The notes under the pieces are model-generated. The model was not told the DNA's origin. It was given only the letters and a program-made list of their open reading frames with translations, and ran no database searches. From positions 2,666,001 to 2,730,000 of the forward strand of contig JAZAYU010000005.1 of assembly GCA_038501625.1 (NCBI GenBank): a stretch of DNA of 64,000 nucleotides, in the 5' to 3' direction. The stretch is from Corbicula japonica. Lineage: Eukaryota > Mollusca > Bivalvia > Venerida > Cyrenidae. Both the position numbers and the translations under genes were made by a program. Below are positions 1-13,970 of the stretch, one piece after another; position 1 is the stretch's first letter; every line of letters begins with the position of its first letter.

Positions 1-89
1 CGAACAGTTTAGATCCTGATCTGCCAGCTGATCTGGATCTAAACTGTTTGTCCATGCAATAAAGATGTACCTATGGAGGAAAGGGTTAA
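1..89. mobile_element. piggyBac-like miniature element, truncated by window edge
   Basis: GATCCTGATC, GATCTGGATCTAAACTGTTT and the terminal CTATGGAGGAAAGGGTTAA identify the right half of the family described at 16031-16272. The left half lies outside the window. Confidence 0.8.
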
Positions 90-790
90 AGTATAAAACA
101 TCTGTAACATTTTGTATGTAAGGATTTAAAGTCTAATCTTGGATTGGACACTCATCCTATTAATTATACTCAAAAAATAATGGTGTATACTTGAAATAAA
201 ATGCTGTAAATAATATAAAAATGCTGTTACTTTTTAATATAATTATGTATTAATATTATAATTATATACTTGAAAAAATAATGCTGAAAATATCAACATT
301 ATATACTCGAAAAAATAATGTTACAAAGCCAATGTTATAAGGAAGTGTGTTTGCATGTAATTTTGTCATTTATAGCACAGTTGATTTATTCAGGTTTACA
401 AAAAAAATCGTATGAGATTTAACTGAGGTTATAAAAACAAATTATGTTGCTGTTTGGTCTCAAAATTAGTGAAGTCATATAATGAGAACAGTTACAATCG
501 TAATCAATGTTTCTGTTATTTTTACAAACAAGATGGTCTGATTTCATGTTTTTTAATCATTCTAGCATGGTATAACCATGGTATAAATCAGCCAAATCAC
601 TAACAACACTAAGACTATAGCAAGGTGCACACATGTCCCTCCATCTTTTGCTATTATATTTAGATCAGACAGTTGAGTGCTTTTTCTTTGAGTACACACT
701 AATTAAACTGTACTCTTGTGCTACACCCTAAACAGACCATTTAAATCCCATATACAAGTAAATTATGCCCTGAACACAATCTCACTAAAG

Positions 791-817
791 TCAGATCTAA
801 CAAAATGTTAGATCTGA
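791..817. repeat. Perfect 11-bp hairpin
   Basis: TCAGATCTAAC and GTTAGATCTGA are separated by AAAAT. No feature explains it; it may be a residue of a miniature element. Confidence 0.6.
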
Positions 818-2085
818 TGACAGCCCGCAGACACCGTACATAAGTAATAGCGGGTTTCCCCGATTACTATTTTTAGAAATTGTCAACACAGGAAGCATGA
901 TTTATAACGCTCGCAAAATGATCTGAAGATGCCATTACATTAGAAATGAATGCAATACTACATAAACACATATATCACCAGTAAAATGTGTCTTACGCAG
1001 GCTGTAAACACTTTCCATGGTTTAAAATACTATTTTTTACTTTCGCTTTTGCGATTTTGTAGGTGACAATCTGATTGGTTCAAAGGGTTTGTGATAAAAC
1101 CACGTTTTTGTTACTCGTCTTCAGATCCTGATAGCGTAGCGGTTTTCAGGATATGATTTTAATCAGATTGGCCCTGAACAGTACTTGTGCTCTCATTTTC
1201 CAATATTAAAAGCATCTTGTATAGATTTTTTTGGTAAATTAGGGCCACACAAAATGTCAACATGAAAGGAAATCATACCAACTAATATTGTATGCCCAGT
1301 ATGGTAATAGTGTTTATAACAAAATATTGTAAAACTTTCAACTTTACAATCTGTTTAAAATCCAATTTCCGTTTTCAAATGGAATGTCATCTTTGCGTTA
1401 AGTATTGTGCGATTAAATTGGTTTCAAGCAATTTCCTTTTCAGTGTTTTCTCACTTGTCAGTAATTAAAATTTGAACCTTTTCTTATGTCCTGCATTTAA
1501 ACTATCTGAACATTGTAAACACTGCTACAATCTTGTTAATGAATACTGTGGGGTCATTTGATTTCACAGGAGACAAATTTTCTCACAGAGCTAAAAAGAC
1601 ATTTTGCACCCACTAAAATATATTTCTGCAAGTATTACTCTAATATATGTAAGATACATCTATTTCACTTACGTATAATGTAATTTGGGAAAATAAACCA
1701 CATGCATAACATAACTACTGTATAACATGCTGTAAAACCTGTAACTTGCAGCCCACCTAAGGGAATTTGATAAAATGGCAACTGCTTAATGCAGTAATAT
1801 AATTTAGAGGATATTTTTAATGGTATTTTCCTGGGTTCTTTGAAATTTGTGGTTTCCCAATTCACTTACAACTCTTTACTTCATGGTGTTTTAAAATTTT
1901 TAGATCAATGTTAACCATGTTAGCAGTACTCCAGAATATGTAACTATGAAATGATGAAGCTTAATCCATAAGCCCCCCCCCCCCTCCACGTTCCCTGGAG
2001 AAACCACTTCCAGCAGCTTGCTGAGGTGAGTTGATACAACGCATGCACTCTGTTTGCAGCTATGGCTACATCAATATTTACTTAC

Positions 2086-2153
2086 TTGGAAGATCTGTTT
2101 GAGTGAAAATAAGGCACGTCGCAATTCACGGCCACTGGAATTCAGCAGTTTTT
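2086..2153 (-). CDS. FHOD: FHOD-family formin, internal exon (start of FH3/armadillo region)
   Basis: This 68-nt exon is read on the minus strand. It is bordered by a TTTTTTTCAG acceptor above 2153 and a CAA|GTAAGT donor below 2086. Joined to the single G left by the exon at 6654-6712 it gives 23 codons ending in phase 0, including SSGRELRRALFSLKQIFQ. As I recall the vertebrate FHOD1/FHOD3 proteins, that segment follows the GTPase-binding domain and opens the diaphanous-inhibitory (FH3/armadillo) repeats, with almost the same residues. FHOD formins nucleate, cap or bundle actin filaments in stress fibres and sarcomeres. The remaining FH3, FH1, FH2 and DAD exons must lie beyond the left edge; none was recognised between 1 and 2085. 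Confidence 0.9.
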
Positions 2154-2543
2154 CTGAAAAAAAAAAATCAACAACATGAAAATGTTAAATAAAGAGCGAA
2201 GCCCTTAGAACAGGTAGTATGGTATCCTTTAATTCTGCCACACATAATTACATTAATCAGAATCTGCACATTTTCTCCCGGGCATTAAACAGCAAAAATT
2301 AAACCACAATGAAATGATTCCACTGCTGTGCAAATCTTTCCATCCAGATGTAAATGTTGTTGTTTTTTATGTCATCTGTGGGCCCAAATCTTTCTACATG
2401 GTTAAGTAACAGCCTGGACATGCAGAACAGAAAATTCAACAGAACATCCAGGGTCGAATACAAGAATTCCAGAAAGGGGAATTGTTTGGGGTTAGTCCAT
2501 TCAATGTTTTACAAGAATGTTTTGATTGAATATGATTGATTGA

Positions 2544-2757
2544 ATAACCATTTCCTCTACAGATACACCTTATTGCTTAGGAACAGTGTAAATCCAGATC
2601 AGCCAGCACATCGGTGCCGTCTGATAATGATCTGCACTGTTCACTTCTAGATTTACTGAGTTATTTTTGACCAAAAAGTGACAGTGTAGATCCAGATTAG
2701 ACAGCATGAATGTGCTGGCATATCTGGATCTACACTGGAAGCACATGAAAGGGTTAA
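2544..2757. mobile_element. piggyBac-like miniature element, degenerate copy
   Basis: It begins ATAACCATTTCCTCTACA, ends GAAAGGGTTAA, and carries internal GTGTAAATCCAGATCAGCC and CTGGATCTACACTGG motifs of the same family. Confidence 0.75.
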
Positions 2758-5700
2758 ACGAATAGTGAACTGTGTAGACACTAAAGCACAGACTGATCTG
2801 GGTCTACACTGGCCGACTGTGCTTAGCCTTTTTAAGAGCTGTCTTACCCTACTGAAAAATGAGATTTTCCAAAGTGAAAATTACTGACATACTCATCACT
2901 CTCCAATCTCTCTCACCTGGTCATAATTATCTACAATTACTTATCTGTTTTATCAATTATGTACACAAAATAGTAATGAATATTGACTCCTGGCAAATAC
3001 CAATATCTCCCAGCAATATCTTCACAATAAAAGAAACCCAACCACAAACCAATACCTTACAAAATATGTTAATTTTCTTTAATTTAAATGCACGGTTAGT
3101 CCACAAAGATGGTAGGAAAGTAAATTTTGTGTGAAAAAAACAATGCATTATTGTCTGTCGTAGATAAAGTTGAGACCAACAAAAACAGTAACAAATGCCT
3201 GAACGAAAGCCAAGCCTCATGATAATTAGCTGATATAATAACCTTAAATACAAGCAGCCAAGTTTCATGATAATTAGCTAAAAACACGAGCTTTTGCACC
3301 ACTAGAATACAAAGGAAGGCTCATTTCACTATGTAGGTATTAAAACAAGAAGAACTCTCAGTCTACAATTCTTGCCTCCAGTCGGATTTGTGCTTTGTGC
3401 GAATTATTTCATTTAAATGTATGATACCTTAGCAAAATCACAAATATATTCAATCTTAATATTTTCATGCTTTTGAAGATTTTGATATTGTAACTTATCT
3501 CCGGGCTAGCAGCAGAGACCAATGATTGAGGGCTTAGCATCATAAACATAGATTGGAGACCAGTCTCAAAGCTCTAACATGTGATTGGTCAGTTTGGAGA
3601 CTGGGTTTGATTTTAGCCAATCAACTGCTTGTGACTGGAGACTGGTCTGATTTTGTGTCTACATTGATTACAGACTGCAAGTTCTTCCACCTTTAATAGT
3701 ATATTAATCCAGAATGATAAATTTCCTCAGACTGAATGAAAGCTTTAAATCTCTAAGCATATAGATTATTCAGCTGCAGCCCAAGTCCATTGAAATACCA
3801 GTTTATCTGGATACTTAATCATTGCTCCTGGTTTAAAGATCCATCAGGATTAAACTCTGGTAGGCAAAGATGCTTTTAATAGCTTTCATATTTTATTCTC
3901 TAAGAAGTGCTTAAACTTTAAGGAAACTTGGTCAGAAGAACCATCTGTTTACTATTTTTGTTTGTGATGTTAATAAATTTGTTGATGTTGTTTCATGAGT
4001 TGTTTTATTGTCTCCCTTCCCCACCCCATAATTTTGTAACATATTAACACTGTTTTCATAAGTGTTTTTATCAGATTATAAGATACTAACCATTTCTACT
4101 TATAGCCTAAAAACAGCCTTAATCAACATAAACAACCTTCTTTAAACATTTTGCATGTGGCATAGCTGCTTTAATCAGTATTCAGGGGTGGACTCATTCA
4201 GTGAAGGGATGGAGGAGAAGAGATGGGAGTTGAACTACCTTTCAAGACAACCTGACCTAGCTGCTACATGTGTATGTTGAACTTAAAATTCTTCAAATGC
4301 TGCTTTCCTGGGTGAAATCAGTACTCTCTGAAGAAGTCTTGTTCATAGTAGGATTTGAAGCTTCAGCTTGTGGATCTGTGGATAAGGAGTCTGAAGCCTG
4401 ACCCCTAGTTCCTCCAATAAAACTGAAGCCTGACCCCTAGTTCCTCCAATAAAAACTTGGTATGACTATTGATCTGTGAACAGCTGGCTAGCACTGCAAC
4501 ATTCACCTAAGTGACCTACATGTTCTCCTATAGCTTCTTAACAACGAGCAGCTTTAACACCCACCCACTGAATTTCTGTTAGGGGTTCCCACAAACCAGC
4601 ACATTAATTGTTTTCAAAATAAATTAACTTAATATCTAACAGTGAAGGCCCTAATCAGACAGTGCATGTGCCCAGACTCTGGTCTACACTGGTGGCAAAT
4701 GTTAAATAAAAAAGCTGTGCCCTAACATTTAACAGTTTGCTCTTCTACATCAAAATTATCATTAAATCTTTATTGCTAAGAAGTTCCATTGAGAAGAAAC
4801 ATTCAGTATCTTTAGTTCCACAAGGTAGATTAACCCCAGCAATGTTGATTTTACAGCCTGAATTTATCATGAATGGGTGGGATAGACTGTTCATGCCAAT
4901 ACACCTCAAGATTAGCTTATATAGATGTTTACTTTAAGATATCAAGCAAAACACACAATCAACCATTGAGCTTTTTGGTACAGTATATATTTTATAGAAA
5001 ACACAACTAAATGACATGATATTATAGGTTTGTTTTAAACCAGAAACAAAAAATTAAACAAACTTTGTAGACTTTTAATTGAATGTCTTTCTTATAAAAT
5101 TGCTCACTAAACTGAGATCAAGGCCACAACTATCTTCAGTAACAGCATATATTTATATTATTTTAGATATAAAATGGCATCATATAAAAATACCAATAAT
5201 CAACTTTAGATGAAGCAGGGTTCTTATAAATGTCCATACACAAATAAAAAGTTCCAAGGCGGTGTTTACATTACAGGAATGAAGTTCAATTGTGATCATA
5301 TTATATGTTTACACTAGGCCGTTACAACAACTGTGATCACTAATCAATCTAAATTTGTTCCCAAACACCTTGATTTCTTTAATTTGAAATCTATTTCTAG
5401 AAATGCTGAACACAACATATGGTACAGCAACCTCAAATCTAGATCCAAATCTATGAGGGCTATATACACTGTTATATAGTCTGTAAATAAAGCATTCTTG
5501 CAAAACACCCCATGAACAAGAAATGAACAATCTTCAAAAGAAAGCTATTGAATGAACAAGAATCAAGCGAATGATACAAATACTGAAATCTTTTATAGAC
5601 TGTTTCACTGCTAATGGCCAAATTTTATTCTAGACAAGCTTTATTTATAAATAACTTAGGAGCCAAGATCCACTTAAACCAACCAAATGGACACACATGT

Positions 5701-6653
5701 TTAACACCTAGTAAAATATGAAAACATTAGAAACACCATGAGATTTTTATGGTTTTTTTATGACAAATAATATAATTAGTTGTGAGCTGCTCTTTTGCTT
5801 ATATAAACATTCTTGAGGTTTATTTACTAAAACTTATCATACAGCAGAAGTGGCTATATGGGCAGTATGTAAGTAGTTTCAACAAGCTAATACAACAGAT
5901 CAGAGCAGTATTGAAGGCACTTGACACTTGAAGATCATTAGATGACCATTACTGATACAGATGATTAAACTAATACTTGAACTTGTCAATACATTGAGTT
6001 CACCATTCAATTCTGAAGAGCTTTGTATTGATATATTGACATAACATGATGACAATTTACATGAATTATATGTGACATCCTGTTGTTTATCAAGAGGTTA
6101 GCATAATGGATAGGAAATCTGGAGGTTGGATTTTATTGAGAGTCCATCCAAGAAACAAGATATCTAGGGTGCTTAGAAGAACACTTGTCAAGTTCCCTCC
6201 AAAAAACAACAACGAAATGTCAGAAATGGGCATAACTCTGTCATATGTTACCTTTACCTTAAGATTTTGGGAACATCATGACCTTGTTAAACTAAGTTCA
6301 TTTGAAAGACTTTTTTGCCAAGTTTTTGCAACAGACAGACTACATGATCCCAATGTTATGATATGTTGTTTTTTTTTTCATCGAACCTGTTGACCCAAAA
6401 ATACCATATTTATATCCCATTCAGTCTTCTAAATAAGGTGAAGGACAAATCTCCGTCTTAGCTCTCAAAGTTGTTTAGTTATCTGGATTTACTAAGTTCA
6501 ATTAATAGATTGTAAATTCTAGAACAGTCAGGCAGATAGGAACATTGAGCAGCAGATTACAAAAGATCTTCAAACCTACTAAGAATATTAATTACATAAT
6601 GAAACATTCAAACTATCAAGGGAGACAATTTTTGTTAACAGCTGACCACTTAC
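2758..6653. other. FHOD intron without recognisable genes
   Basis: AT-rich intron. It holds a block of GGAGACTGG/CCAATCA motifs in both orientations (3490-3660), the short duplication at 4390, and a degenerate GTAGATC-type half motif near 4640-4690. Short open frames here lack coding character. Confidence 0.6.
4390..4453. repeat. Short tandem duplication
   Basis: CTGAAGCCTGACCCCTAGTT followed by CCTCCAATAAAA occurs twice in a row. Confidence 0.8.
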
Positions 6654-6712
6654 CTATCACAGCATGTACTCGGACGGTTAGTTGAGTTCTTAGGATTAAG
6701 GCATTTTTTCTC
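6654..6712 (-). CDS. FHOD: FHOD-family formin, internal exon (end of GTPase-binding domain)
   Basis: This 59-nt minus-strand exon lies between a TGTTGCAG acceptor and a GATAG|GTAAGTGG donor. Its first G completes a Gln codon begun by CA at the end of the exon at 15510-15634. Its last G begins the Glu codon finished at 2153. The translation includes NALILRTQLTVRVHAVI. FHOD3 has a nearly identical stretch (LILRTQLSVRVHA, from memory) linking the GTPase-binding domain to the FH3 repeats. Phase agreement on both sides and the family match make the exon secure even though it is only 59 nt long. Introns of about 4.5 kb and 8.8 kb flank it. Confidence 0.92.
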
Positions 6713-7229
6713 CTGCAACAGAAAATATAAAATCACATTTTGTTTTACATGTTTATAGCACTATTCTACCTATTATAACCCTAAGACATGCTCTGAGCAA
6801 AATAAAGCATCCATCATTAAGCTCAATTGAACATTGTGTTTTGTAGCATTAAACTATCTTCGTCTTTAATAAATTTAAGTTTTCAAGAAAAACAAATTTC
6901 AAAGGATATTTTCAATTGAAAAGGAGGTAAAACTGATTTGTTTGGACATATTAAAGCTGTTTTTCATAGATTATTATGTTCTGATAAAACTATTTCTAGT
7001 GTTTGGTTCACATTTTTTTCCGCAATGGATAAGAACCTGTAAATACTTGACAGATTTTCTGTAGGACCCCCAAAATCTTAAAATAACCTTTTCAACACAG
7101 GGGAAGATAACTCTTTATAGTAACACAACTTTTTTGGTATTACGGAGTTTTTTTTCAAGCTTCAGTTTAAGTAAGTGTGTTTGTATATTTAATTTTGCAA
7201 TTATCATAAAACACATTTTAGGACCATCT

Positions 7230-7366
7230 GATCAGCATCTATAAACAATGTTCACTTTTAGGTTCATTTAGGTTATTTCTGACCAAGTTGTAACCAGTGC
7301 AGATCAAATTCAGATGGCATGAATGAGCCAGCTGATCTGGATCTACTCTGGTCGCACACGAGTTAA
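7230..7366. mobile_element. piggyBac-like miniature element, partial copy
   Basis: AACCAGTGCAGATCAAATTC and CTGATCTGGATCTACTCTGG are family motifs. It ends CACACGAGTTAAAA with a weakened terminus. Confidence 0.6.
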
Positions 7367-8509
7367 AACATGGAATAAAAACATGGAATAAAAGGTTAGT
7401 TTGCAGATCCCTTAATCTGTAACTATCATGATACATTTACATGGAGGAGCCTACAGGCCAATTTATACAAAATATTCAAGTTATCAAATATTTTATTACC
7501 TTTCGAAGGTGTATTAGCATAAAAAATAAGCTGATGTGGAAAATGATTGTTGCTTTTCAACAGGCAGGTGTTTCCCATGTTCTCAGTGATATATTTAATG
7601 AGAATATCAGAGGCTTCTCTAACAATGGACGAATTATGATGAAAATATGAAATGATGGATGAATGGATGCTTCTTTAATTTTGGAATGAAGTTGATGACA
7701 AAGAGTGACTAGAATTAACACAACATAATCCAGAAATGCTCCATCAACTACAGTATTCTTTGATATATACATACTGCAGTTTCCTTAAAGAAGTTAAATG
7801 GTTCCCTAAATAACACTTGTTCGGGCTTGGGAAGGGGGGGGGGTATTACTAAGTACTCCTCCTTTAAAGTGCTGCTGGGAGAAAACTGACTAAATACATG
7901 AGTGAGCTGTGTCTCAGTATTCTGGGGTGTCCTTCCTATCGCCCACACTCAGGCGGAAATGAAAAATGAATAATAAGTGCTGAAATGGTTAAATGAACAA
8001 TATAACTTATAACTGTGTTATATAAAAACTCTAAGTAAATTATAGTTTTATTACAAATAATAATAATAATAGTTAATAATGTTTTACTTAAAGTAAATTA
8101 TAACAAAAAGTCACACAGTTTTAAAATGTCAAACATTAATACTTCCTTCCATAAAATTAAACATCAATTTACATGCAATCTTGCACATGCATTATACGAA
8201 ACATAATATGCATTTATTATCTTTTCAAACATAATGTATCATGAAACGGTCTTGTAAAGCAAACTTATAAGATTTGTACCTATTTGTTGGTTTTGTTTTT
8301 TTTTTTCATTCTGGGAAACAATGCACTGATTAATCATTTAAATTCACTCATTACCAAGCAGAAAAATTTGCCAGTGAGTGTTGTTAACTGCCAATTTTGA
8401 ACTTTGCATACTGCTGTATTTTCAAACCTGGTAAATTAATATAATGGACTCACCTTTCTAGCAATTTGTCAATTCATTGCTGATAGGGGTGCTTTGCAGA
8501 AATTTAAAG

Positions 8510-8822
8510 ACTGAACAGTAAACAGCGTCGACTCTGATTAGACTTTACTGACGCACTGTCTGATCTTGGTCCACATGATGTTTGTAACTGTGGCATAAGC
8601 TACACTTCAAGAACACCATGCTCTCAAAACAACTATTATTAAATGCCCTTACACCGGTACATCTGATCTGAATCTATAATGTTCACTTCTTGGTCAAAAA
8701 TAACCTAAAGAAGTGTGGATCTATATCAGACAGTATGGATGTGCCAGCTGAACAAGATCTTCACTGCCCCCCCCCACCCACCCCTGTGATAAAAAGGCAT
8801 ACCTATAGAGTAAAGAGTTATA
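8510..8822. mobile_element. piggyBac-like miniature elements, one or two degenerate copies
   Basis: Family half-motifs (CTGATTAGAC, GTCTGATCTTGGTCC, GATCTATATCAGACAG) occur twice. The right end reads CCTATAGAGTAAAGAGTTA, a decayed form of the terminal repeat. A poly-C run interrupts the copy near 8766. Confidence 0.55.
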
Positions 8823-9669
8823 ACTTGAAACAAAATAATATGTGGTGACTTTTGATCTTCAATCTGATATACTGAAGTTAAGCCATCATTAAATAGTAAC
8901 TTAACACTGAAGCTGTAGTAAGTAATACTCTAAATAGTTGCCCTCATTTGTACCTACTGTTTTAATCAAGGTTTACATCTAATTTACTTCAGGCAATATG
9001 ATGCAGACAGTAAAATGTTTTTGTATGTTAGTCATATATCCAGCATGTGTATTTCCTAAATGGGTTACTCTGAAAGTCAAGATCTCAACTGCATATGGTA
9101 ACAGAACTCAAACAGCAGCAGGAGTTTTTATAAAAGAATGACTACTTTTTCTCAGAGTTACACTGATCTGGAAACTTCTGTATTTAAACTTGCTGCAAGC
9201 CTGACACTTTCTGGGTCAGTTAACATCAGATATATTAGATTACCAGGATTCACTGGATATTTTCTGGCTGATAATATATTTAGAATGTATATAACCAGGT
9301 GATTCATATTTCATATTTTTTTACCCCTCTTATCTTTAGCTTAAGTCAGCATGACATGTGGTCTACTGCTGACTTAATGATGCCAATCTCATAGAGCATC
9401 TTTTTTTGAAAACCAATTTGGTGTAAGGTAAAATGCTTAAAACCAGTTAATGATGATGCTAGGATGATCTGGAAAACCACATATACATGTATGTTAGACA
9501 GATTCAAAGGAAAGGTGGCAGGGTAGAGGTGTCGTGGTGAACATTGTACTGTACACGCCCCTCTAAAATCTGATGAAAACATAACTTTTTAAATTTCCTA
9601 AAAGTCAGATGAATAGCTTCAAATCATTGTCATATTGCAGCTTTCTGTGCATCTTGATATCAATATTGC

Positions 9670-9874
9670 ATATTACCATCAACACCTGCCTTCCCCATCC
9701 CCTTCCCTTCCCCTAAGTGCTGCCTTCCCCATCCCCTTCCCTCCCCCTAAGTGATCAACACCTGCCTTCCCCATCCCCTTCCCTCCCCCTAAGTGCTGCC
9801 TTCCCCATCCCCTTCCCTCCCCCGAAGTGATCAACACCTGCCTTCCCCATCCCCTTCCCTCCCCCTAAGTGAAA
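9670..9874. repeat. C-rich tandem repeat
   Basis: CTTCCCCATCCCCTTCCCTC followed by CCCCTAAGTG recurs five times, with alternating short linkers (CTGC or ATCAACACCTGC). It is a pyrimidine-rich, strand-asymmetric minisatellite. Confidence 0.85.
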
Positions 9875-11930
9875 TGCTGGCTCTGCCCCTGATATATACC
9901 AAAGTTTGTGGTTAAGATGCTCAGAGATTAAAAGGTGGGCTGATATGCTAGAGAATCAGTTGTTGCTAATTATTACCAGATAAGATCTCTAAGACCTGTA
10001 AGTCTTGCTACTGACTGAACGGCACCAGTACTCTTACCTAGAACACTCTGCTATACACTATAATTGTGTTTATCCTTCATTCAGAAATGTTCAGCCAGGT
10101 TTTTTACTAGAACTAGATCAAATGTGTATTCTACACACAAAAAATTGATAAAACTCTGTGTTCCTCTGCCCCATCAGACCCTCCCACCCACCCAAACACC
10201 AAACAAATACACTTGGGAAATGCATATGAAAGTTTAAGTGCACAGCTGATTTACATTATAACTTCAGTTCAGATGATCCAAAGTTCAGAACTGTGTCATT
10301 GACTGTAAACAGTATTATCAGTTAGTATTATACAAGATTCCATCAACAAATAGATGACTTCATGATCTTTTCATTGTTCCCAGATGACGACACATTAGAA
10401 GAAAAAAACATGTACTTGTTTCCAAGACTTAGTGTGACTTACTCCTCTAGATAAACCTTGTCTCAACTCAATGTCTTGATCTATACAAGATCAATAATGG
10501 GAACTCCAATGCTGATGGTAATGGCACACCCAGAACTTGTGGATCAGACATGATGCACACATTCTACTTCAAGACATGCGATAATAGCTAGCAAGTGCTA
10601 TTCTTCATTACTGTAACTGCAACTGAATGGCTGCTGAAGCTAACCAGCCACAACATTACTATGTACTGCAACTAAATGTTCTATTTACCTTTACTTCTAA
10701 TTGGTAAATGCATTTTAAAAAAAACAATGTAATTACTGGTACACATGCAATTTAATTAAATTATTCAAACTGGTTAGTGGTTTTGCTTTTGAAGTTAGTA
10801 AAACTATGACGGATGACATGAAATGGAAAATGCATGACAACAATATAAATTATGATGACATCATTTCATAAGGACACAAAACGAGACACTGCTCTAGTAC
10901 ACTCAACCTTCCCAACTTTGATTGTAGACCACGACAAAGAAAGCTTTCATCTAAAGTACATGTATTAATGCCACATTTGGTTAAAACAGTCTGACCTATT
11001 TTAATGCATGATTCCTGTTACGACAATAATGATGACATTATCTAAGTTCAGACTAGATTAATTACCTCGGTTCCTTTTCAGAAAAAGTACTAAAATAATG
11101 GACAAAAGCATTGATTTATTTCATGAACAAAACAAACATGCTAAAAAACTGACATGATGGCATATAAAATCATTTTGTTCATAATGTTATAACTTGGTAA
11201 CTACTCCGATAAATTTTTATACGGGTAAAACTTTTTTCTTAAGGAATATTCACTATACTTCTTACAAGAACATCCCTGAGAGTGAAATAATTTTCATTTT
11301 AATTACTATGTTGTTATTAAATAATTTCATAACAAAGGTACACTAAACAGACTTTGCTGTACAATATAGACAGAGTATCTCTGAAATCAAACAAAATAGC
11401 AAAGGAGATAAAACAGCTCCCTGAGGACATCCTCTGTCTGGATCTCAATTATCTTCATTAATATGACTGACCACAAAGGAGCAAAGTTACTTGTAAAGAG
11501 CATTACGAATGTCAACGGACAATTAGTAGACAGTGACAATATCTGTCAGTTATTTGTTATCTGATTATCGAGGGTGTCCTTAAGCCTACTTGTTAATTTC
11601 AACATTACTGTGTTTTGCATACCGGAGTAAAACTAATTAACTACCAGTACATGAAATCTTTAAAATATTTCTTAAATTTGAAAATGCATTTTGTCTTTTT
11701 TTATTAACCTAAAAAATGAAATTTATTTTTATAGTCTAAAATCCACATTATTATTTTATTTAAGTGATTAAATGTAAAAGGAGTTCAACATCATGGTAAA
11801 TATCTGTGTTTAATTTTTCATGTCCAAGAAATCATAAGCTTCACCTAATACCCTTACTTCTAAATTAATACCATAACCAAATTTTGAAAACCAATGTTAA
11901 GTCAATGGTTTCAAAACAAATGTCGAGATA

Positions 11931-12115
11931 TTAACCCTTCACAGCATACAAATCTACATATGACATTTAGCATGGGCAAACAGTGTAGGTACAGATCAGC
12001 AGGCACATCTGTGCTGCCTGATCAGGATCTTGACTGTTTGCTTCAGAACAGTTTAGATCGATCTGGATCTATACTGTTCACACAGGCATTAAAACCCATT
12101 TAAAAGGAGGGTTAA
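11931..12115. mobile_element. piggyBac-like miniature element
   Basis: It starts TTAACCCTTC, ends GGAGGGTTAA, and has internal GTGTAGGTACAGATCAGC and GATCTGGATCTATACTG motifs. The small open frames over it are not genes. Confidence 0.75.
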
Positions 12116-13884
12116 TCTTGTTGCTAATACAATGCAGTATTCATCCTTTCATAAAACAATTCAGTTTAATTGAATGATCACAGGTTCATAAATCTGTATG
12201 TGTCTTGTTTTGCACTTATAATAAATCACTAAAGATGTCTGTATTTATTTTATATCTATTTAACATGACATTTAATGACTCTTTTACATTGCCCGATAGC
12301 CAGTTCACATTTCATGCAGCTTTATCTACCTTTAAAATCATGATCTTTTGCACAGATAAAGTTAATAACAAACAAATGCAAACAAAACTGCATTAAAAAT
12401 CATGCAAAATGGAAACAGATTCAGATTGTAAGAAAAGCACCGTAATGTGACCCAAGAAAAGCAAATAAATATCACATGTATAGGATACTTTAGTTTCCTT
12501 ATGTAAATTATTTGTCACTTTTTGTAAATAAAATTATAACTATTAGTTTGCCACAACACTAATTGATCTTTAAAATTTAGGTAGGTATAGGTAAAAAATA
12601 ATTAAAAATAATTTTCTAGCGAAAAATAAATTAATTTCCTCAATTTTAATTTCTTCCAATAAACTATTGTCTTTGCCTATTTTTAGTTTTCCTAGTTTTC
12701 CTACGAGTGGTACTGTAAGACATGGAGGTAATGTTTTATGTGGCACATGAAGATGTTAAAGTGTATGCTTTTGTGTGGATTTTGATAAAGGCCATTAGGC
12801 CAAAACATTAAAGAGAAGAGTGGAATTAATTGAGTAAAACAAAATAATCATTTTTCTTTGTAGAAAATGACCCCTAGCAATATCCTATCACTTGAAACAT
12901 CTTTGTTTACAATCATATTACACTTCAAGTGATCTAAGTATCCCTACCATTATAAACTGACCAAACCATTATTGGTCACAAACTGTCTTCAAACAACTAC
13001 ACATATTTGCATATAACATTTGAACAAGGTGCCATAAACATGTCCCTTACAACTCTGCGGAGTAATCAAATTATCTCAGTCGATGACTATTACTCTATAA
13101 TCAAACACTTGACATGACTCTGTTAAGACAATATTGTCAAGTGTAAAAGAATTCAGTGATGACTCCGCGCCAGATTAAATCAAAGTCTTATTACTATTTG
13201 GAGCTGATTTTATCTTACATATATTGTCGATTACACAGCTGAAATATTTTAGCATGATTAAATGCCATTGTCCTGGGTTAAGAAGAGCTCTGTTAGTAAA
13301 TATAAGTGCTTCAAATATCAAAACTTCATGGGCTACTTCTTTAACAACCTAACTTTCAGGGTACAGGCTTTGCTGTGGACTATGCCTAGTCCTGGTAAAA
13401 CAAATCCTGACAGAACGGTGAAATTCCTCTCAACAATAAACCACAGAACAATGCTTGTAAGCCTGTTTCTCATAATGGATCTTTCACTGCTGTAAACACT
13501 GCCCTGTGCCAATGTCCGATCAAAATGTCTGGATGCTATTCAAGACGTAATTAAGTCTCCCACCTGCTGATTCATGTACTTCACCAGCAACATGTACAGC
13601 ATAAACACTACATTCATTAGGACAGAAATGCTTCATTCCTAATGCACTTACATTTAATTACACATTCTCCTGTAACTGCCTCCCCTCACATCAGAGAATA
13701 TTTTGATTAAGTATATTGGAATGCTCACCCACCAGTCATTCAGCTGATGACTTCATAGATGTATCTTCAGGACAATTCATTTACCAGCTTGACTTATTTA
13801 ATGGACGCAACATTCTTTGAATTTCAGCCAGGCCATTCATCGTTCATAGTGTTTTACTGAGATTTATTAACATAATTTATTAAC

Positions 13885-13970
13885 TGAATAGCAAACAGTG
13901 TAGATCTTGATTGGATTATGCAGATGTGCAACTGCAAGCTGATCTGGGTCTACAATGGTGGCTAAGGTAA
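13885..13970. mobile_element. piggyBac-like miniature element, fragment
   Basis: CAGTGTAGATCTTGATTGG and CTGATCTGGGTCTACAATGG form one inverted pair. The termini are absent. Confidence 0.5.

Noticed and set aside
3096..3302. Short minus-strand frames with repeated NYHEAW-like peptides
   Set aside because: They come from an imperfect short duplication in AT-rich intron. There is no start context, splice sites or family match.
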